A model generated the notes under the pieces. It was not told the DNA's origin, ran no database searches, and saw nothing but the letters and a program-made list of their open reading frames with translations. DNA of 64,000 nucleotides from Branchiostoma floridae (lineage: Eukaryota; Chordata; Leptocardii; Amphioxiformes; Branchiostomatidae). A program made the position numbers and the translations under genes. The stretch spans positions 20,457,180 to 20,521,179 of the forward strand of contig NC_049988.1 of assembly GCF_000003815.2 (NCBI RefSeq), written 5' to 3'. Positions 1 through 11,333 of this stretch are shown piece by piece. Numbering within the stretch: position 1 is the first letter of the stretch; every line of letters starts with the position of its first letter.

Positions 1-480
1 TGTGTGGATTGGTGGGGATGGGTATGGATTGGTGGGGATGTGTGTGGATTGGTGGGGATGTGTGCGGATTGGTGGGGATGTGTGTGGATTGGTGGGGATG
101 TGTGTGGATCGGTGGGGATATGTGTGGATTGGTGGGGATGTGTGTGGATTGGTGGGGATGTGTGTGGATTGGTGGGGATGGGTATGGATTGGTGGGGATG
201 TGTGTGGATTGGTGGGGATGTGTGTGGATTGGTGGGGATGTGTGTGGATTGGTGGGGATGAGTATGGATTGGTGGGGATGAGTGAGGATTGGTGGGGATG
301 GGTATGGATTGGTAGGGATGGGTATGGATTGGTGGGGATGAGTGAGGGTTGGTGGGGATGGGTGGGTATTGGTGGGGATGGGTATGGATTGGTAGGGATG
401 GGTGGGGATTGGTAGGGATGGGTGGGGATTGGTAGGGATGGGTGGGGATTGGTAGGGATGGGTGGGGATCGGCAGGGATG
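1..480. repeat. 20-bp minisatellite
   Basis: About 24 direct tandem units of 20 bases, consensus TGTGTGGATTGGTGGGGATG, in an unbroken 20-base register from the window start to about 480. Units drift from TGTGTGGATT (left) to GGTGGGGATT and GGTAGGGATG (right), so neighbouring units are most alike. The strand is G-rich with GGGG runs. Long open frames through it are a by-product of a 20-base unit that rarely contains a stop. The array probably extends left of the window. Confidence 0.95.
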
Positions 481-628
481 TTCATCTGTATAGAGGCATT
501 GCTTTAGCTGCCTTCTGCCTAGCGAGATCCTGTCTGCCTGTGACTGTGCCTAATGCTTGTCTTTTGTGTCTAGCATACATGTGACTGCTGTCTCATTTGC
601 ATACTTTTGACTGGCTACATGCGGCCGT
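481..628. other. spacer between minisatellite and copy 1
   Basis: Unique sequence of about 150 bases. It has none of the conserved 5' module (TTATGTGGGTAATC element, TGACCC/GGGTCA palindrome, CATCATCAACATGG start context) found before the other copies. It holds an ATG at 619-621 that is out of frame with the following BTB exon, and an in-frame TGA at 608-610. Confidence 0.7.
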
Positions 629-3600
629 TACCGAGAAACCCACGTCAGCGCAGTTCGTCCTCGTTCCTACCAAGACGAGAGCTATCTGCACGGGTTTCTT
701 GAAATTGTAGGCGACTTACAGAAGGCTGGAGTACTGCAGGATGGCGTCCTTGAAGTCGAGGGCCGGCGGTTTCCCTGCCATCGGCTTGTTCTGTCCGCGG
801 CCAGCCCCTACTTCAGGGTCATGTTTTCAAGTGACATGGCGGAAAGTCGGCAGAAGACGGTTGTTTTACAGGTAGGGTTGGCATGACGACGTGATTAGAA
901 TAGAGTGAAGCAGGGAACTTCCATAGATGATACACATGATAGAGAACTTGTAAAAGTGGGAACGCCATTGTTTACCCCAAAATTATATTTCTGTTGATGT
1001 ATCCTCTCTATGCCCCCCTCCCCAGTTACTGATGCTGTTGGTGTTTAGGGGTTAAACTTTTAAAGGTCAACCTAGCTGGCTGCATACTAGTACAGTATTT
1101 TACTAATATTACCATTGATTACAAGTCTGTCTTTAAAAGACAAATGTGCAAACATCAGAAACAGACTACTATTTATAGAAGAAGTAGAGAATATGGAGAG
1201 AAAATAGCAAATAGGGTGAAAATTTGATATAACATTATATGTGATACATTCCCCTTCTATCTATACCTAATTTCCAAGCAGATCCTACGGTAGCATCAGG
1301 TAGTACATGAATCAAAAGCTGGCAAATAAGTGTAGCCTGCCTAATACTGTGCATTGGGTACCATTTTGATCTTATTGCAGTATCTGCTTGGAGATTATAA
1401 TATTATATACCTTGATAATAGTACCTTGTGTGATAAACGTTTGATATTTATTCTGTTACAGGGACTGGACCTGTTCCAAAGTAGGGAGCAGAGGTTGGAT
1501 TAACGGCGAGAACACTGCAAAGCTGAAGTCACTCTGTCCGGTCAGCTACAAAGACCGTGAAGTGAGACATCTTAAAAGTAGACTGGGAAAGTGCGCACTC
1601 TGTGCATCCTAGTGTGCCCGAAACACACCTACTTGGGACTGTACTTCAGGACTGTTTATCTACAGAAACTAGTTTGTATCTGGGTCTAAATTTTATGATG
1701 TATCTGGGCCAAAAATGTTATGAAATGTGACGTTAATGTTTTTAAACGATTTTAATTTGTCGCTGTACTTCTTTTAATACCTTGCGCCCTCCTGGAGAAC
1801 AGATCTAGACAAAGGGCTGTCCTAGGTTTTTAGCTTGTAATATATACATGTATGTATTCATCTTGTGTGTAATAAAGATGATTTTTAACCCCCTTGCAGG
1901 GTTTAGAGGCGGGTATGTTTGGGGATATCCTGAGTTACATCTACTCGGGAACCCTCAGATTGTCCCTGGACAAAGTGCAGCCCCTGTACCAGGCAGCTGA
2001 CCTCCTCCAACTGGACTATGTGAGAGACACCTGCAGCAGCTACATGGCCATGAATGTGGAGTGCTCCACCTGTGTGGACCTGTACAAGTTTGCTGATGTC
2101 TTCTCTGTAGACATTGTCCGGAAACGCTGTTTGCAGTGGATTGCCAAACACTTTACTGAGGTTAGACTTCATATTGGGTGATGTAATATGAAAAAAAAGC
2201 CTGACGTAAAATTTGTTTAGTAGCATCTTTATTGGCTTTTTGGGTAAAAGTTAGGCATGACACGTCATTCAGTCTGATATAACCAGCTCCAATGTACCAT
2301 GCCTGCAAAGCTCATGTGACACGCTAATGAACAGTTATATTGGCTATACATATACATATGTAGAGATTTTGTTTGTTTCTTTTCCTAGCATATATGCGTT
2401 GTCATATACATTTTGATGTACACATTTATGATATAGATTAAGTCACACAATTCTTGTATCTTTTCCTCCACAGATTGCCTCCAGCGAGGATTTTTGCAGC
2501 CTGGGTGTGAATCAGCTGACTGAGATCATCAGCAACGATGAGCTGGACGTTAAAGAGGAGACAACAGTGTGGGAGGCTGTGGTGAGATGGGTGCAGCACA
2601 GCAGGGAGGACAGGTGGGTTCGGTGTTTTGTTACATATCTGGCTTTTAACTGTTAAACATGAAATAAACTTAACTTATAAGGAAACTGCTAAATACATGC
2701 CTATCCTGTATACAGACTGCATCACCTACCCAGCATCCTCCCTCACATCCGCTTTAACCTGCTGACCTCAGACGACACGGCAGCCATCTTGGATCACCCC
2801 CTGGTCAGGGAGAATCCTGGGAGTTCTACGTTCATCGGGAATGTGGTACAGAAAGGGAACCCCAACCTGAAGCCAAGGCTTGGGATGACCACAGAGATGG
2901 CTATTCTGTCAAATGCTTTGTCAGTATATATTTTTTTCTTCGTTTGAATTACTAGCTCTGCAATCATTCTGCATTTTTAGGTCCTACAATACACAGTTTC
3001 ACAGTCTCAGCCATGTAAATATGCTCTCCATATTATTCCAAAGTCATACCAAATCTCATTTTTCTACAATATTAGACTAATAGTTTTGAAGGCTTCAATC
3101 ATCAGGAAAGTCTACGAGTTCGCAGTCCTATCTTATTTACTTTACTATCTTTTCTGTTCTCTTCAGTACCAAAGAGCTCCTCTTCATGAACCCTCGGGAA
3201 GGGAAGTACATCAGCTGCAACAGGCCCGAAGACTTTCCTCGTGACAAAAACGTGACCGTCACCAGTGGCAACAACATCTACATCCTGACTCGTGACCAAG
3301 AGAGTAACGAACCATTGTCTGTTTATAAGTACAACCATGCGGGGAGTGTGTGGGAAGATGCTGGTATGTCCTCAATATCTAGGTGGCAGAGACATGAAAT
3401 TGATTTTACATGGTATAATGAGTACCTCTTTGAAGTTGATCAGATTCTATACTATCTTGCTGCCGATGTAAGGGAAGACAGTGGGTTGGTGTGGATGTGG
3501 AAGTGCAACCGGCACACGGACCACTGGCAGGAGTGTTCACAGCTGCAACTTCGATATCAATACATCAAAAAGAAAACTCCATACATGTACAGTGCAGCCT

Positions 3601-4067
3601 TGTCCTGCAGTTCACAACTCTATTTCCTCACCAGCGCCGAAGTACATTGCTACAATCCAAGTCAGAATCGCTGGTTCGAGCGGACCCCACCAATGATCAT
3701 TGATCAAGTCTGCACAGCAGTTGCCATGGGAACAGAGATTTTCTGCACAGATTTTCACAACACCCAGACTCTGTTGTACGACACAGAGTCAGACTGCTGG
3801 CAGAAACTGCAAGGCTGGCCGAATCCAGGAAACCATGTTTATAACCATCCCTATCTTTTTGTAATGGAGAACCAGCTGCACATATGGTTTAGCTGTCGTA
3901 TTGATGAGGATGATATTGAGGAAAAAGAACACCTGGTATATGTGTATGACAGGTCTGCTGGCGCCTGGACAGATCTGAAGGCTGTCCTGCCAAGTAATTG
4001 TTATGTAGCACGTAGTTCTCACTGCCCTGTGGCACGTATATACCTGCCATATCTTAAGGGGGAATAA
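629..4067 (+). pseudogene. KLHL array copy 1: BTB-BACK-Kelch gene with lost start codon
   Basis: Exons: 629-871 (homology limit on the left), 1900-2160, 2474-2613, 2716-2919, 3167-4067. The BTB, BACK and kelch reading frames are open, and all donors and acceptors are present. Exon 1 has no in-frame ATG: relative to other copies about two bases are missing just after the expected ATG (619-621), which therefore reads out of frame. The upstream in-frame codon at 608-610 is a stop. The usual upstream module is absent; the minisatellite ends 150 bases away. Exon 1 also has private changes (LEIVGD for LGTVGD, DGVLEV for DVVLEV, RVMFSSD for RAMFTSD). The kelch exon (about 300 residues) is intact and ends [14 protein letters not shown]. 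It could be transcribed from an unseen upstream exon, so 'pseudogene' is probable but not certain. An assembly error is another possibility. Confidence 0.75.
1461..1890 (+). mobile_element. probable non-LTR retrotransposon 3' end in intron 1 of copy 1
   Basis: Copy 5 has an uninterrupted TTCTGTTACATTGTTTTGCAG here. In copy 1 about 430 bases separate TTCTGTTACA from TTGCAG. The insert ends with AATAAAGATGATTTTTAA, typical of a LINE 3' terminus, and runs to within about ten bases of the exon 2 acceptor, replacing its polypyrimidine tract. No reverse-transcriptase motif remains, so the class is inferred from the tail. Confidence 0.5.
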
Positions 4068-4467
4068 AACACGTCACTTCTGAAGCTTAGCAGCATTGAT
4101 ATACAAGATAAGGACACACAGGGCAGGATTGATCAACAATGTTTTGTGTATATCTCGTGTTATGTCGAATGCGCCTACAATGGTGTAGCTATTGTGTTAT
4201 ATTTTTTTTATTTGGGTAAATATTACAGAACAGAAAGGGTTTCTTCTATCTTTTAGATCGGGGACATATTTCTATAACAGATTGCAATAATGTCCGTGTC
4301 TTAACGTCCGATTTGAGCAGTGATTACCCAACATCATTAACCAGGCACCAGCCTGATTTACTGGGTCTCTCATACTACCAACTCACCTGCTCACTAACAA
4401 CCCTGGTTGAGTACCTTAAACCCCCTGGCCAGGATATCATATACCCTTTATGAAACTTTTACAATCA
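4068..4467. other. 3' flank of copy 1, before the gap
   Basis: AT-rich 3' untranslated/flanking DNA of copy 1. AATAAA overlaps the stop codon (4063-4068). No other coding potential is visible before the gap. Confidence 0.6.
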
Positions 4468-4970
4468 NNNNNNNNNNNNNNNNNNNNNNNNNNNNNNNNN
4501 NNNNNNNNNNNNNNNNNNNNNNNNNNNNNNNNNNNNNNNNNNNNNNNNNNNNNNNNNNNNNNNNNNNNNNNNNNNNNNNNNNNNNNNNNNNNNNNNNNNN
4601 NNNNNNNNNNNNNNNNNNNNNNNNNNNNNNNNNNNNNNNNNNNNNNNNNNNNNNNNNNNNNNNNNNNNNNNNNNNNNNNNNNNNNNNNNNNNNNNNNNNN
4701 NNNNNNNNNNNNNNNNNNNNNNNNNNNNNNNNNNNNNNNNNNNNNNNNNNNNNNNNNNNNNNNNNNNNNNNNNNNNNNNNNNNNNNNNNNNNNNNNNNNN
4801 NNNNNNNNNNNNNNNNNNNNNNNNNNNNNNNNNNNNNNNNNNNNNNNNNNNNNNNNNNNNNNNNNNNNNNNNNNNNNNNNNNNNNNNNNNNNNNNNNNNN
4901 NNNNNNNNNNNNNNNNNNNNNNNNNNNNNNNNNNNNNNNNNNNNNNNNNNNNNNNNNNNNNNNNNNNNNN
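4468..4970. other. assembly gap (503 N)
   Basis: A run of N. Apparent open frames crossing it are meaningless. True length and content are unknown. Confidence 0.99.
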
Positions 4971-5824
4971 TTTGCTGAACAGGTCAATTGCGAAGTCATG
5001 CTCAATCATATATTATTTTTATATGGGAGCACAAAATCATACCACTTACGTTTTTTTCAGTGTTAATATGGAGGGCATGGACCCACAAAATCGCAAACAC
5101 AACATTTGGCTATATCTCTACTTTTGCCAAAGACCCCTACAATTGATGGGACCTTGTACAGTTTGTACTTTGATGTAGCAGTTTGATCTTTGACAAAACT
5201 TGTTGCTTTTTTCTTATTGATAAGGAGAATTATATAACTAGCACTTGTTTCTTTGTCTAAAACCTTAACAGTAGTAATTAACAGACAATGTATAGTATTA
5301 CATTTTATTAACCTTTGTAATTATTGCACATTTGGTCTATTTTAAGCTCCTGAGATTTTTTCCGGTTGTGTGATTAATGTCGTATTTGTTGATCACTTAA
5401 CACTAGTATGTAAGCCCGACTTATTGAGGTGCACTTCCAGCAGCCCTCCACTGGTCAGAACCTTCAGGACAAGGACAGTGGCACAATCTGTTTGCTGTTT
5501 GTTGTTACCTGTCGCTGACGAAGTCAGATGACATTATGTAAATTCCTGTAGATTATGCCAGTTTAAACGTTTCCATATTGTATAGGATTGTGTCATTTTA
5601 AACAATAAATACTTACAGATGGAAAGAGCCATCCTTTTTGTCTACTTTTTTTTCTTTGGAGAGCTTCACAGTAAAATATTTATGACTTGAAGACCAACTA
5701 ACGAAGGCAGGTATAACGGTAGTTCAAATGTAGGCTTTAAATGCAGGCAATCAACCAGCCAAACCTACCATGGAAGTTTAGATATAAATTCTTATTCACG
5801 TCTCGTAATGACGGTACACAAAAA
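4971..5824. other. 3' flank of copy 1, after the gap
   Basis: AT-rich non-coding DNA containing the CAGCCCTCCACTGGTCAG motif seen downstream of several copies, then the conserved poly(A) region near 5600. No coding sequence is supported. Confidence 0.6.
5604..5609 (+). terminator. conserved polyadenylation signal, copy 1
   Basis: AATAAA in the context AACAATAAATACTTAC. The same context recurs about 0.5-1 kb after the stop of copies 5, 6, 7, 8 and 9, so it is probably the main distal poly(A) signal of the family. Confidence 0.55.
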
Positions 5825-5950
5825 CATCCTTGCATCTCGAGAGATGATGGTGCTCCTCCTACCTACCTAGTCCATTGACATCAATGTCAACTACACTATG
5901 TGGATAATCAGTGTAGACCGTTTCTAACCTTTGACCCTTGGGTCATCAAC
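5825..5950 (+). promoter_or_regulatory. conserved 5' module of copy 2
   Basis: Shared elements in order: CATCCTTGCATCTCGAGAG, then a TATGTGGATAATCAGTG variant (5898-5914), then the palindrome TGACCC-TT-GGGTCA (5932-5945) six bases before ATG. The palindrome matches an everted pair of nuclear-receptor RGGTCA half-sites. Whether it lies in the promoter or the 5' UTR cannot be told, because no TATA box or mapped start is evident. Confidence 0.55.
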
Positions 5951-8900
5951 ATGGCTGCCGCACACCAAGAATCCCACGTCAGCGCAGTTCGTCCTCGTTC
6001 CTACCAAGACGAGAGCTATTTGCACGGGTTTCTTGGAACTGTGGGTGACTTACAGAAGGCTGGGGTACTGCAGGATGTCGTCCTTGAAGTCGAGGGCCGG
6101 CGGTTTCCCTGCCATCGGCTTGTTCTGTCCGCGGCCAGCCCCTACTTCAGGGCCATGTTTACAAGTGACATGGCGGAAAGTCGTCAGAAGACGGTTGTTT
6201 TACAGGTAGGGTTGGCGTGATGTGTGGTTAGAAAAGAGTAAGAAATGGAACTTTTAACGAGCCTACGAATTATATAGAACATCTTTTGTGTACCCAAATC
6301 AACAAATGTTCAACTTTCCTTTGATTTGTCCCTCGGTATGCCCCCCTCCCCACTTCCTACTGGCAACCGCTTTGGTAGGTAACGTAAGGTTACCAGTTTA
6401 CGGTCGATTTGTTAACAACGCAGTTTTACGGAAATCGCGCAGGCAGGAATGAAAAACTCTCATTTTGGAAGATATCTTAGTCGGTCTGCCTCAACTTCTG
6501 TGTGGTATAATATTTCTTCTGAGTTGGATTTATCGCCGTGCGAGCTGCTTCAATAAACAAGCCTGCAGCCAAAAATTCTTTCAGGGTGACCAATTTACGG
6601 GAATGTCGGACGACTCGGACCATTACCAACTCGGACCAGTCAACTCGGCCCATCTGCCGGGACAACTCGGACCATCCCCCCGACAGCTATTTCATTGATT
6701 TTTTTTCGAAAATGTAATCCCCAACACTAGTTTTATATGTATATACTCTGAAATGAGAAAACTGTAGGTTGGATTGATTGGATTGTGTAATTCATCGGAA
6801 CTTTTCGGCATTCCATGCGGCGCACATTAGGTCATTGACCCCGAAATACGCAGTGTGTGTGGACACGTGGATATATGTGAGGCGCTTCTAATAGAGGACA
6901 GTAGTAAACTTTATCATTTCTTGCTCTTCGGAATAGCTTTAGACAAATAAGATGTGGGTATTGATCAGAGAATGGGTCATTCTTGTTGAAGATTAATTGC
7001 TAATTAAGAATTTTTTTTCAAGCCGACCGTGTCCACTTTGTTTTAATATCGCCGGCTCCCGCGGCACATATGATACTAGATCAAAGGACCGCCACTCTGT
7101 ATGACCAGGAGACTTCTGAAGTTCTAATATTAGCAGCTGGGGACAATCTTTATAATACTAGTACAAATGTACCAAGAAATGTCAATTTTTTTAAAAGATA
7201 AGTAATTTGGTCCGACTTGTACATGGGTGGTCCGAGTTGACCAGTTGGGTGTTTCTCCCTGTGGTTATTTTTCTAAAGGTCATGTAATTTATCATTTCCC
7301 ATAAAAAGTTCCCCAAGTAGTTCATTGAGATAACACGGTGGATGATTGTTTACATCGACGCCATGCCGTGCACTTTGCATCGCCGCTAAACGTACCGGTC
7401 GGTCATCTTTGCCCCAACAGAACGCCACTCCTAGCACCATACTGTTCCACAACTTGCCCAATGGTACTCATGACGTCGACGACGCATTTATATGTTTTTT
7501 ATTAAGAGTATAGATAGTTATTGGCCTTGAAACGCGTTCAGTATACGTTGGCTTCCTCATGCCGTGCCCTCCCCACATGAATTTGGCTAAAACAGCGCCC
7601 CTTAGCGATTTTGCCCTGCCCTCCAATGCACAAGCTATGAACTGCATACTCACGTGGTACAACATGGCGTTCGAAAACTACCGGCTCGGCGACGACAGTC
7701 ATTTGTTTTCGTGTTAGTTTTTAAGACTTCTTTTGGATAACATACAAAAAATCACCATGAATTCTTGAGATAAGAACTGCAGGTTTGGTTTCAGACGATT
7801 TTGCAATTGATATAGAGTTTGTAGGATTTAGAAAGAGGGGACGAAGTTAGCGGTTGAGAATTAAGATCAAAGCGGGCCATCTGTAACAGTGTTCTACGAT
7901 CATAAATCGTCAATTTAAATTGTTGGCAGGCTTTTCAAATGTTTAGTCGGCTGCTTTGCTTGATGCAAACATATATCATAAATAAGATACATGCACATAT
8001 ATCCTATAGACGTACTTCTTGCCTACTGAAGAGAATTTTCTTTTTCACAATTCACCTCGAAGTCTGCACCGCCCATTGAAGTGACCGTAAACTGGTCCTG
8101 CACGTAAACTGGTAACCTTACGTTAGAGGTTAAAGGTTTGCTGGTCACAAATTATTGTGAGAAGGCATTTTCAAAAAGTCAATTTCTATCAGAACATATT
8201 ACTCTGAGCAAGTAGTAGAGATTATGTAGATAAAATAGCTGTGCAAAAGGGGATGATTTGACGCTCATTATATTATTAAAGAAATCCGTCAAATTGATGG
8301 TAACAATGGTAATGTTGTATTTCCCTTGTATGTAGGCCATGGCAGTCATTATCATATGTGGTAAACGTTTAAACACTGTTGTGTTGTATTGTTTTACAGG
8401 GTTTGGATGCAGGTATGTTCGAGGAGATTCTGAATTTCTTCTACTCGGGAACCCTCCATGTAACCCTGGACAAAGTGCAGCCCCTGTACCAGGCAGCCGA
8501 CCTCCTCCAACTGGACTATGTGAGAGACACCTGCAGCGGCTACATGGCCATAAACGTGGTGCGCTCCACCTGTATGGACCTGTACAAGTTTGCTGATGTC
8601 TTCTCTGTGGACATTGTTCATAAATGTTGTCTGCAGTGGATCACCAGACACTTTACTGAGGTTTGTTTTTGTAAGGAGGTTAAACATTGTTTTTTATATA
8701 TTTCTTTAACCTCCTTGGTCTTCATGATGCATCAGGCAAGTGCCATAAATTGTATTTATGTTGCACAAACTGCAATGGAGATTTAAAGAAATTCAGAAAT
8801 TATATGACATGATATAAGAAATGAACTTACGAAGCTTGCACCGAGGTTTGTAATATTTTGAGAATAGACCCAGCATATATATATAACTTATAAGAAAAAG

Positions 8901-10843
8901 TATTGGAAAAAGGAGACATCAAAGAAAACTTGTTCAAAATCAATTAACCTACATCATTGTCAGCATTTTTGTAGGCAGTGGTTTTGTCATTCAATGTAGC
9001 TGACTTCTTCTTCTGTGCCGTGTGCCTGCTTATCTGGTGAATTATAGATGCCAATGGGCAGTTATACTGGCTATACAGGTAGAGATTAAGAGTGCTTGCT
9101 TGTTTTTTATCAGCATATATTTGTATGCACATGTAGTTTCTTATATGTCAGATTAATATCAAGATTAATTCACACATTTCTGCAGTACTTAGGTACATGT
9201 ACTCTGTACCTTCACAGGTTGCCTCCAGTGAGGAGTTCTGCAGCCTGAGTGTGAATCAGCTGACTGAGATCATCAGCCATGATGAGCTGGATGTTAAAGA
9301 GGAGACAACAGTGTGGGAGGCTGTGGTGAGATGGGTACAGTACAGCAGGGAGGACAGGTGGGTGTTTTACTTGCATGTATGACTGCAGAAGCTTGCAGTT
9401 ATTGACGAGTGACTTTTATCAGTTTTCCTAGAGATTCAAGATCTTTAAATTCTCTTCTGCAATGTCTAAAAGTTTAACACCCCCATGTGAACCTCTTGTA
9501 CCCTACAGACTGCACCACCTACCCAGCATCCTCCCTCACATCCGCTTCTACCTGCTGTCCTCAGATGACACGGCAGCCATCTTGGATCACCCCGTGGTCA
9601 GGGAGGATCCTGGGAGCTGTGAGGTCATCAGGAATGTGGTACAGAAAGGAAACCCCAACCTCAATCAGAGGCTTAGATTGTCAACTGAAATGGTTCTGCT
9701 GTCCATTGAAAAGTCAGTATATACTTCTTCTTAGTTTCACTTTCTTGGTCTACAGCCCTTGTACAAGGTTATTACACATTTTGTAGTCCTGCAATACATA
9801 TTTTCACTGTCTCATGTCATGTAAACATGCTCTGGGCCTAATTCCAACTGAATTTCATTTCTCTGAGACTCCAAAATTAGATTTGTAAGATAACATCAGT
9901 TCATGCTGTGATTTTAGCCTGTTTCGGTGCCATTTAGTGACAGTTTCTAATGTATTCTATCGTCTTCAGTTCCAGTGATCTCCTCTTCATGAACCCTCGG
10001 GAAGGGAAGTACATCACCTGCAGTTATGATCGTAAAGACCTTCCTAACTACCCAGATTTGATAGTTACCAGTGATAACAACATCTACAGCCTGACTCGTG
10101 AGCAAGGGAGTAACAATCAGTTGTCCGTGGTTAAGTACAACTATGCGGAGAATGTGTGGGAAGATGCTGGTATGTCCTCAGTATTTTCTAAGTGGCTTAG
10201 GCTGGAAAAGGATATAAAATTCTACCATGAGCAACTTGTCGAAGTTGATCGGACTTTATACTACCTTGCTGAAAATGTAAGTGAAGGTGTGTGGATGAGA
10301 AAGTACAACAGGCACATAGATCAGTGGCTGGAGTGTTCACCGCTGAAATTTGACAATGCCTCATACAACTACAGTACAGCAGTGTCCTGCGGTTCACACC
10401 TCTATTTCATCACAACCACGGAGGCGCATCGCTACGACCCGAGCGAGGACTGTTGGTGTAAGAGGACCCCACCGTCGAACTCTAGTGATCTCTGTACAGC
10501 CGTTGCCATTGGAACAGAGATTTTCTGCACAGATCATGACTTCACCCAGACTATGGTGTACGACACAGAGTCAGACTGCTGGCAGAAGCTGCAAGGCTGG
10601 CCAGACCCAGGAAACCACCGTGATGTTGATGTGTGTCCCACTCTTTTTGTAATGGAGAACCAGCTGCACGTCTGGTTCACATGTGGTTATGATGAGGATA
10701 TAAAAGAACACCTAGTATATGTGTATGACAAATCTGCTGGTGCCTGGAGAGACTTGAAAGCCACCCTGCCTAGTAGTAATAAGACTTATTTAACATGTGG
10801 TTCTCAGTGCCCTGTTGCACGTATATACCTACCAGATCTGTAA
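5951..10843 (+). CDS. KLHL array copy 2: BTB-BACK-Kelch CUL3 adaptor-like protein, 577 aa
   Basis: Exons 5951-6205, 8400-8660, 9218-9357, 9509-9712, 9970-10843; they join in frame with no stops. BTB about residues 40-135, BACK about 140-265, kelch-type propeller about 290-577. The BTB has the CUL3-binding phi-X-E motif as M74-A75-E76 (SDMAES). By family knowledge it acts as substrate receptor of a cytoplasmic CUL3-RBX1 ubiquitin ligase; the substrate is unknown. The ATG in AACATGGCTGCC is chosen because it is shared by nine copies; an upstream in-frame ATG at 5900 would add 17 residues. Exon 2 has private changes ([21 protein letters not shown]). Intron 1 (2.2 kb) is swollen by a DNA transposon. 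The 3' half was the template for truncated copy 3. Confidence 0.88.
6379..8126. mobile_element. 1.75-kb inverted-repeat DNA transposon in intron 1 of copy 2
   Basis: Termini are inverted repeats of about 23 bases: AACGTAAGGTTACCAGTTTA near 6381 and its complement ending near 8125 (GGTAACCTTACGTT). Flanks match the empty site in paralogous introns (...TTGGTGTTTAGGGGTTAAAGG), with a likely TA or TTA target duplication. No transposase frame is recognisable, so it is non-autonomous. Inside, AACTCGGACCA-type repeats at 6612-6679 recur inverted at 7207-7247, suggesting a second, nested element (about 6582-7261). Confidence 0.7.
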
Positions 10844-11333
10844 AAGGCATAAAAACAGTGATTCACTTCTTATGCTTTTCAGCGTTAGTATGCAGTATAA
10901 GGACCCACAGTGCACTGCCCTGCTTGACTGTTAAATTACGTTTTTGTTTAGATGTTTGGTTTTGCTGAATACCCTCACAAATGGGAGAAACATTTTAGTA
11001 CGTTTAATACTTTGAGGTACCACTTTTTTTCTTTGATATAAAAACATTACTGTTCTCTTGTAGGCAAAGGATATTTTTCTACCGACGAGATGTTCTGTGT
11101 CTTAAAACCAACAGCAGTGATAAACAAATACCACACTTGTCATTGATTTTAAAGTTCACTGTACATGTGTTATATTTTAAGATTCTATTTTTTGCTGCAG
11201 TGTACTATTGCTATTGTTTTTTTCTTTAATCATGTAATATGTTAGCCTGAATATGTTGCACTTCTAGCAGCCCTCCACTGGTCAGGCCCTTTAGGAGAGG
11301 ACTCACAGAGCCTAGGGCTTTTACTGAAGAGGC
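10844..11333. other. 3' UTR / flank of copy 2
   Basis: Non-coding, AT-rich, nearly identical to 13836-14323. It contains the family 3'-flank motif CAGCCCTCCACTGGTCAGG. Confidence 0.6.

Noticed and set aside
2-415. Open frames of up to 137 codons (WIGGDVCGLVGM-type repeats) at the window start
   Set aside because: They are the three forward readings of a 20-bp minisatellite and have no non-repeat sequence, splice context or homology.
4407-5178. Open frames of 185-242 codons across 4468-4970
   Set aside because: They consist almost entirely of N from the assembly gap.
5900-5950. Upstream in-frame ATG of copy 2 (MDNQCRPFL...)
   Set aside because: Upstream in-frame ATGs in other copies lie at different places and encode unrelated residues. 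Only the ATG in CATCAACATGG is common to all, so it was taken as the start.
7273-7665. Two reverse-strand frames of 62-65 codons inside the intron 1 transposon of copy 2
   Set aside because: Short, no transposase motif (no DDE-type signature), and mutually out of frame.
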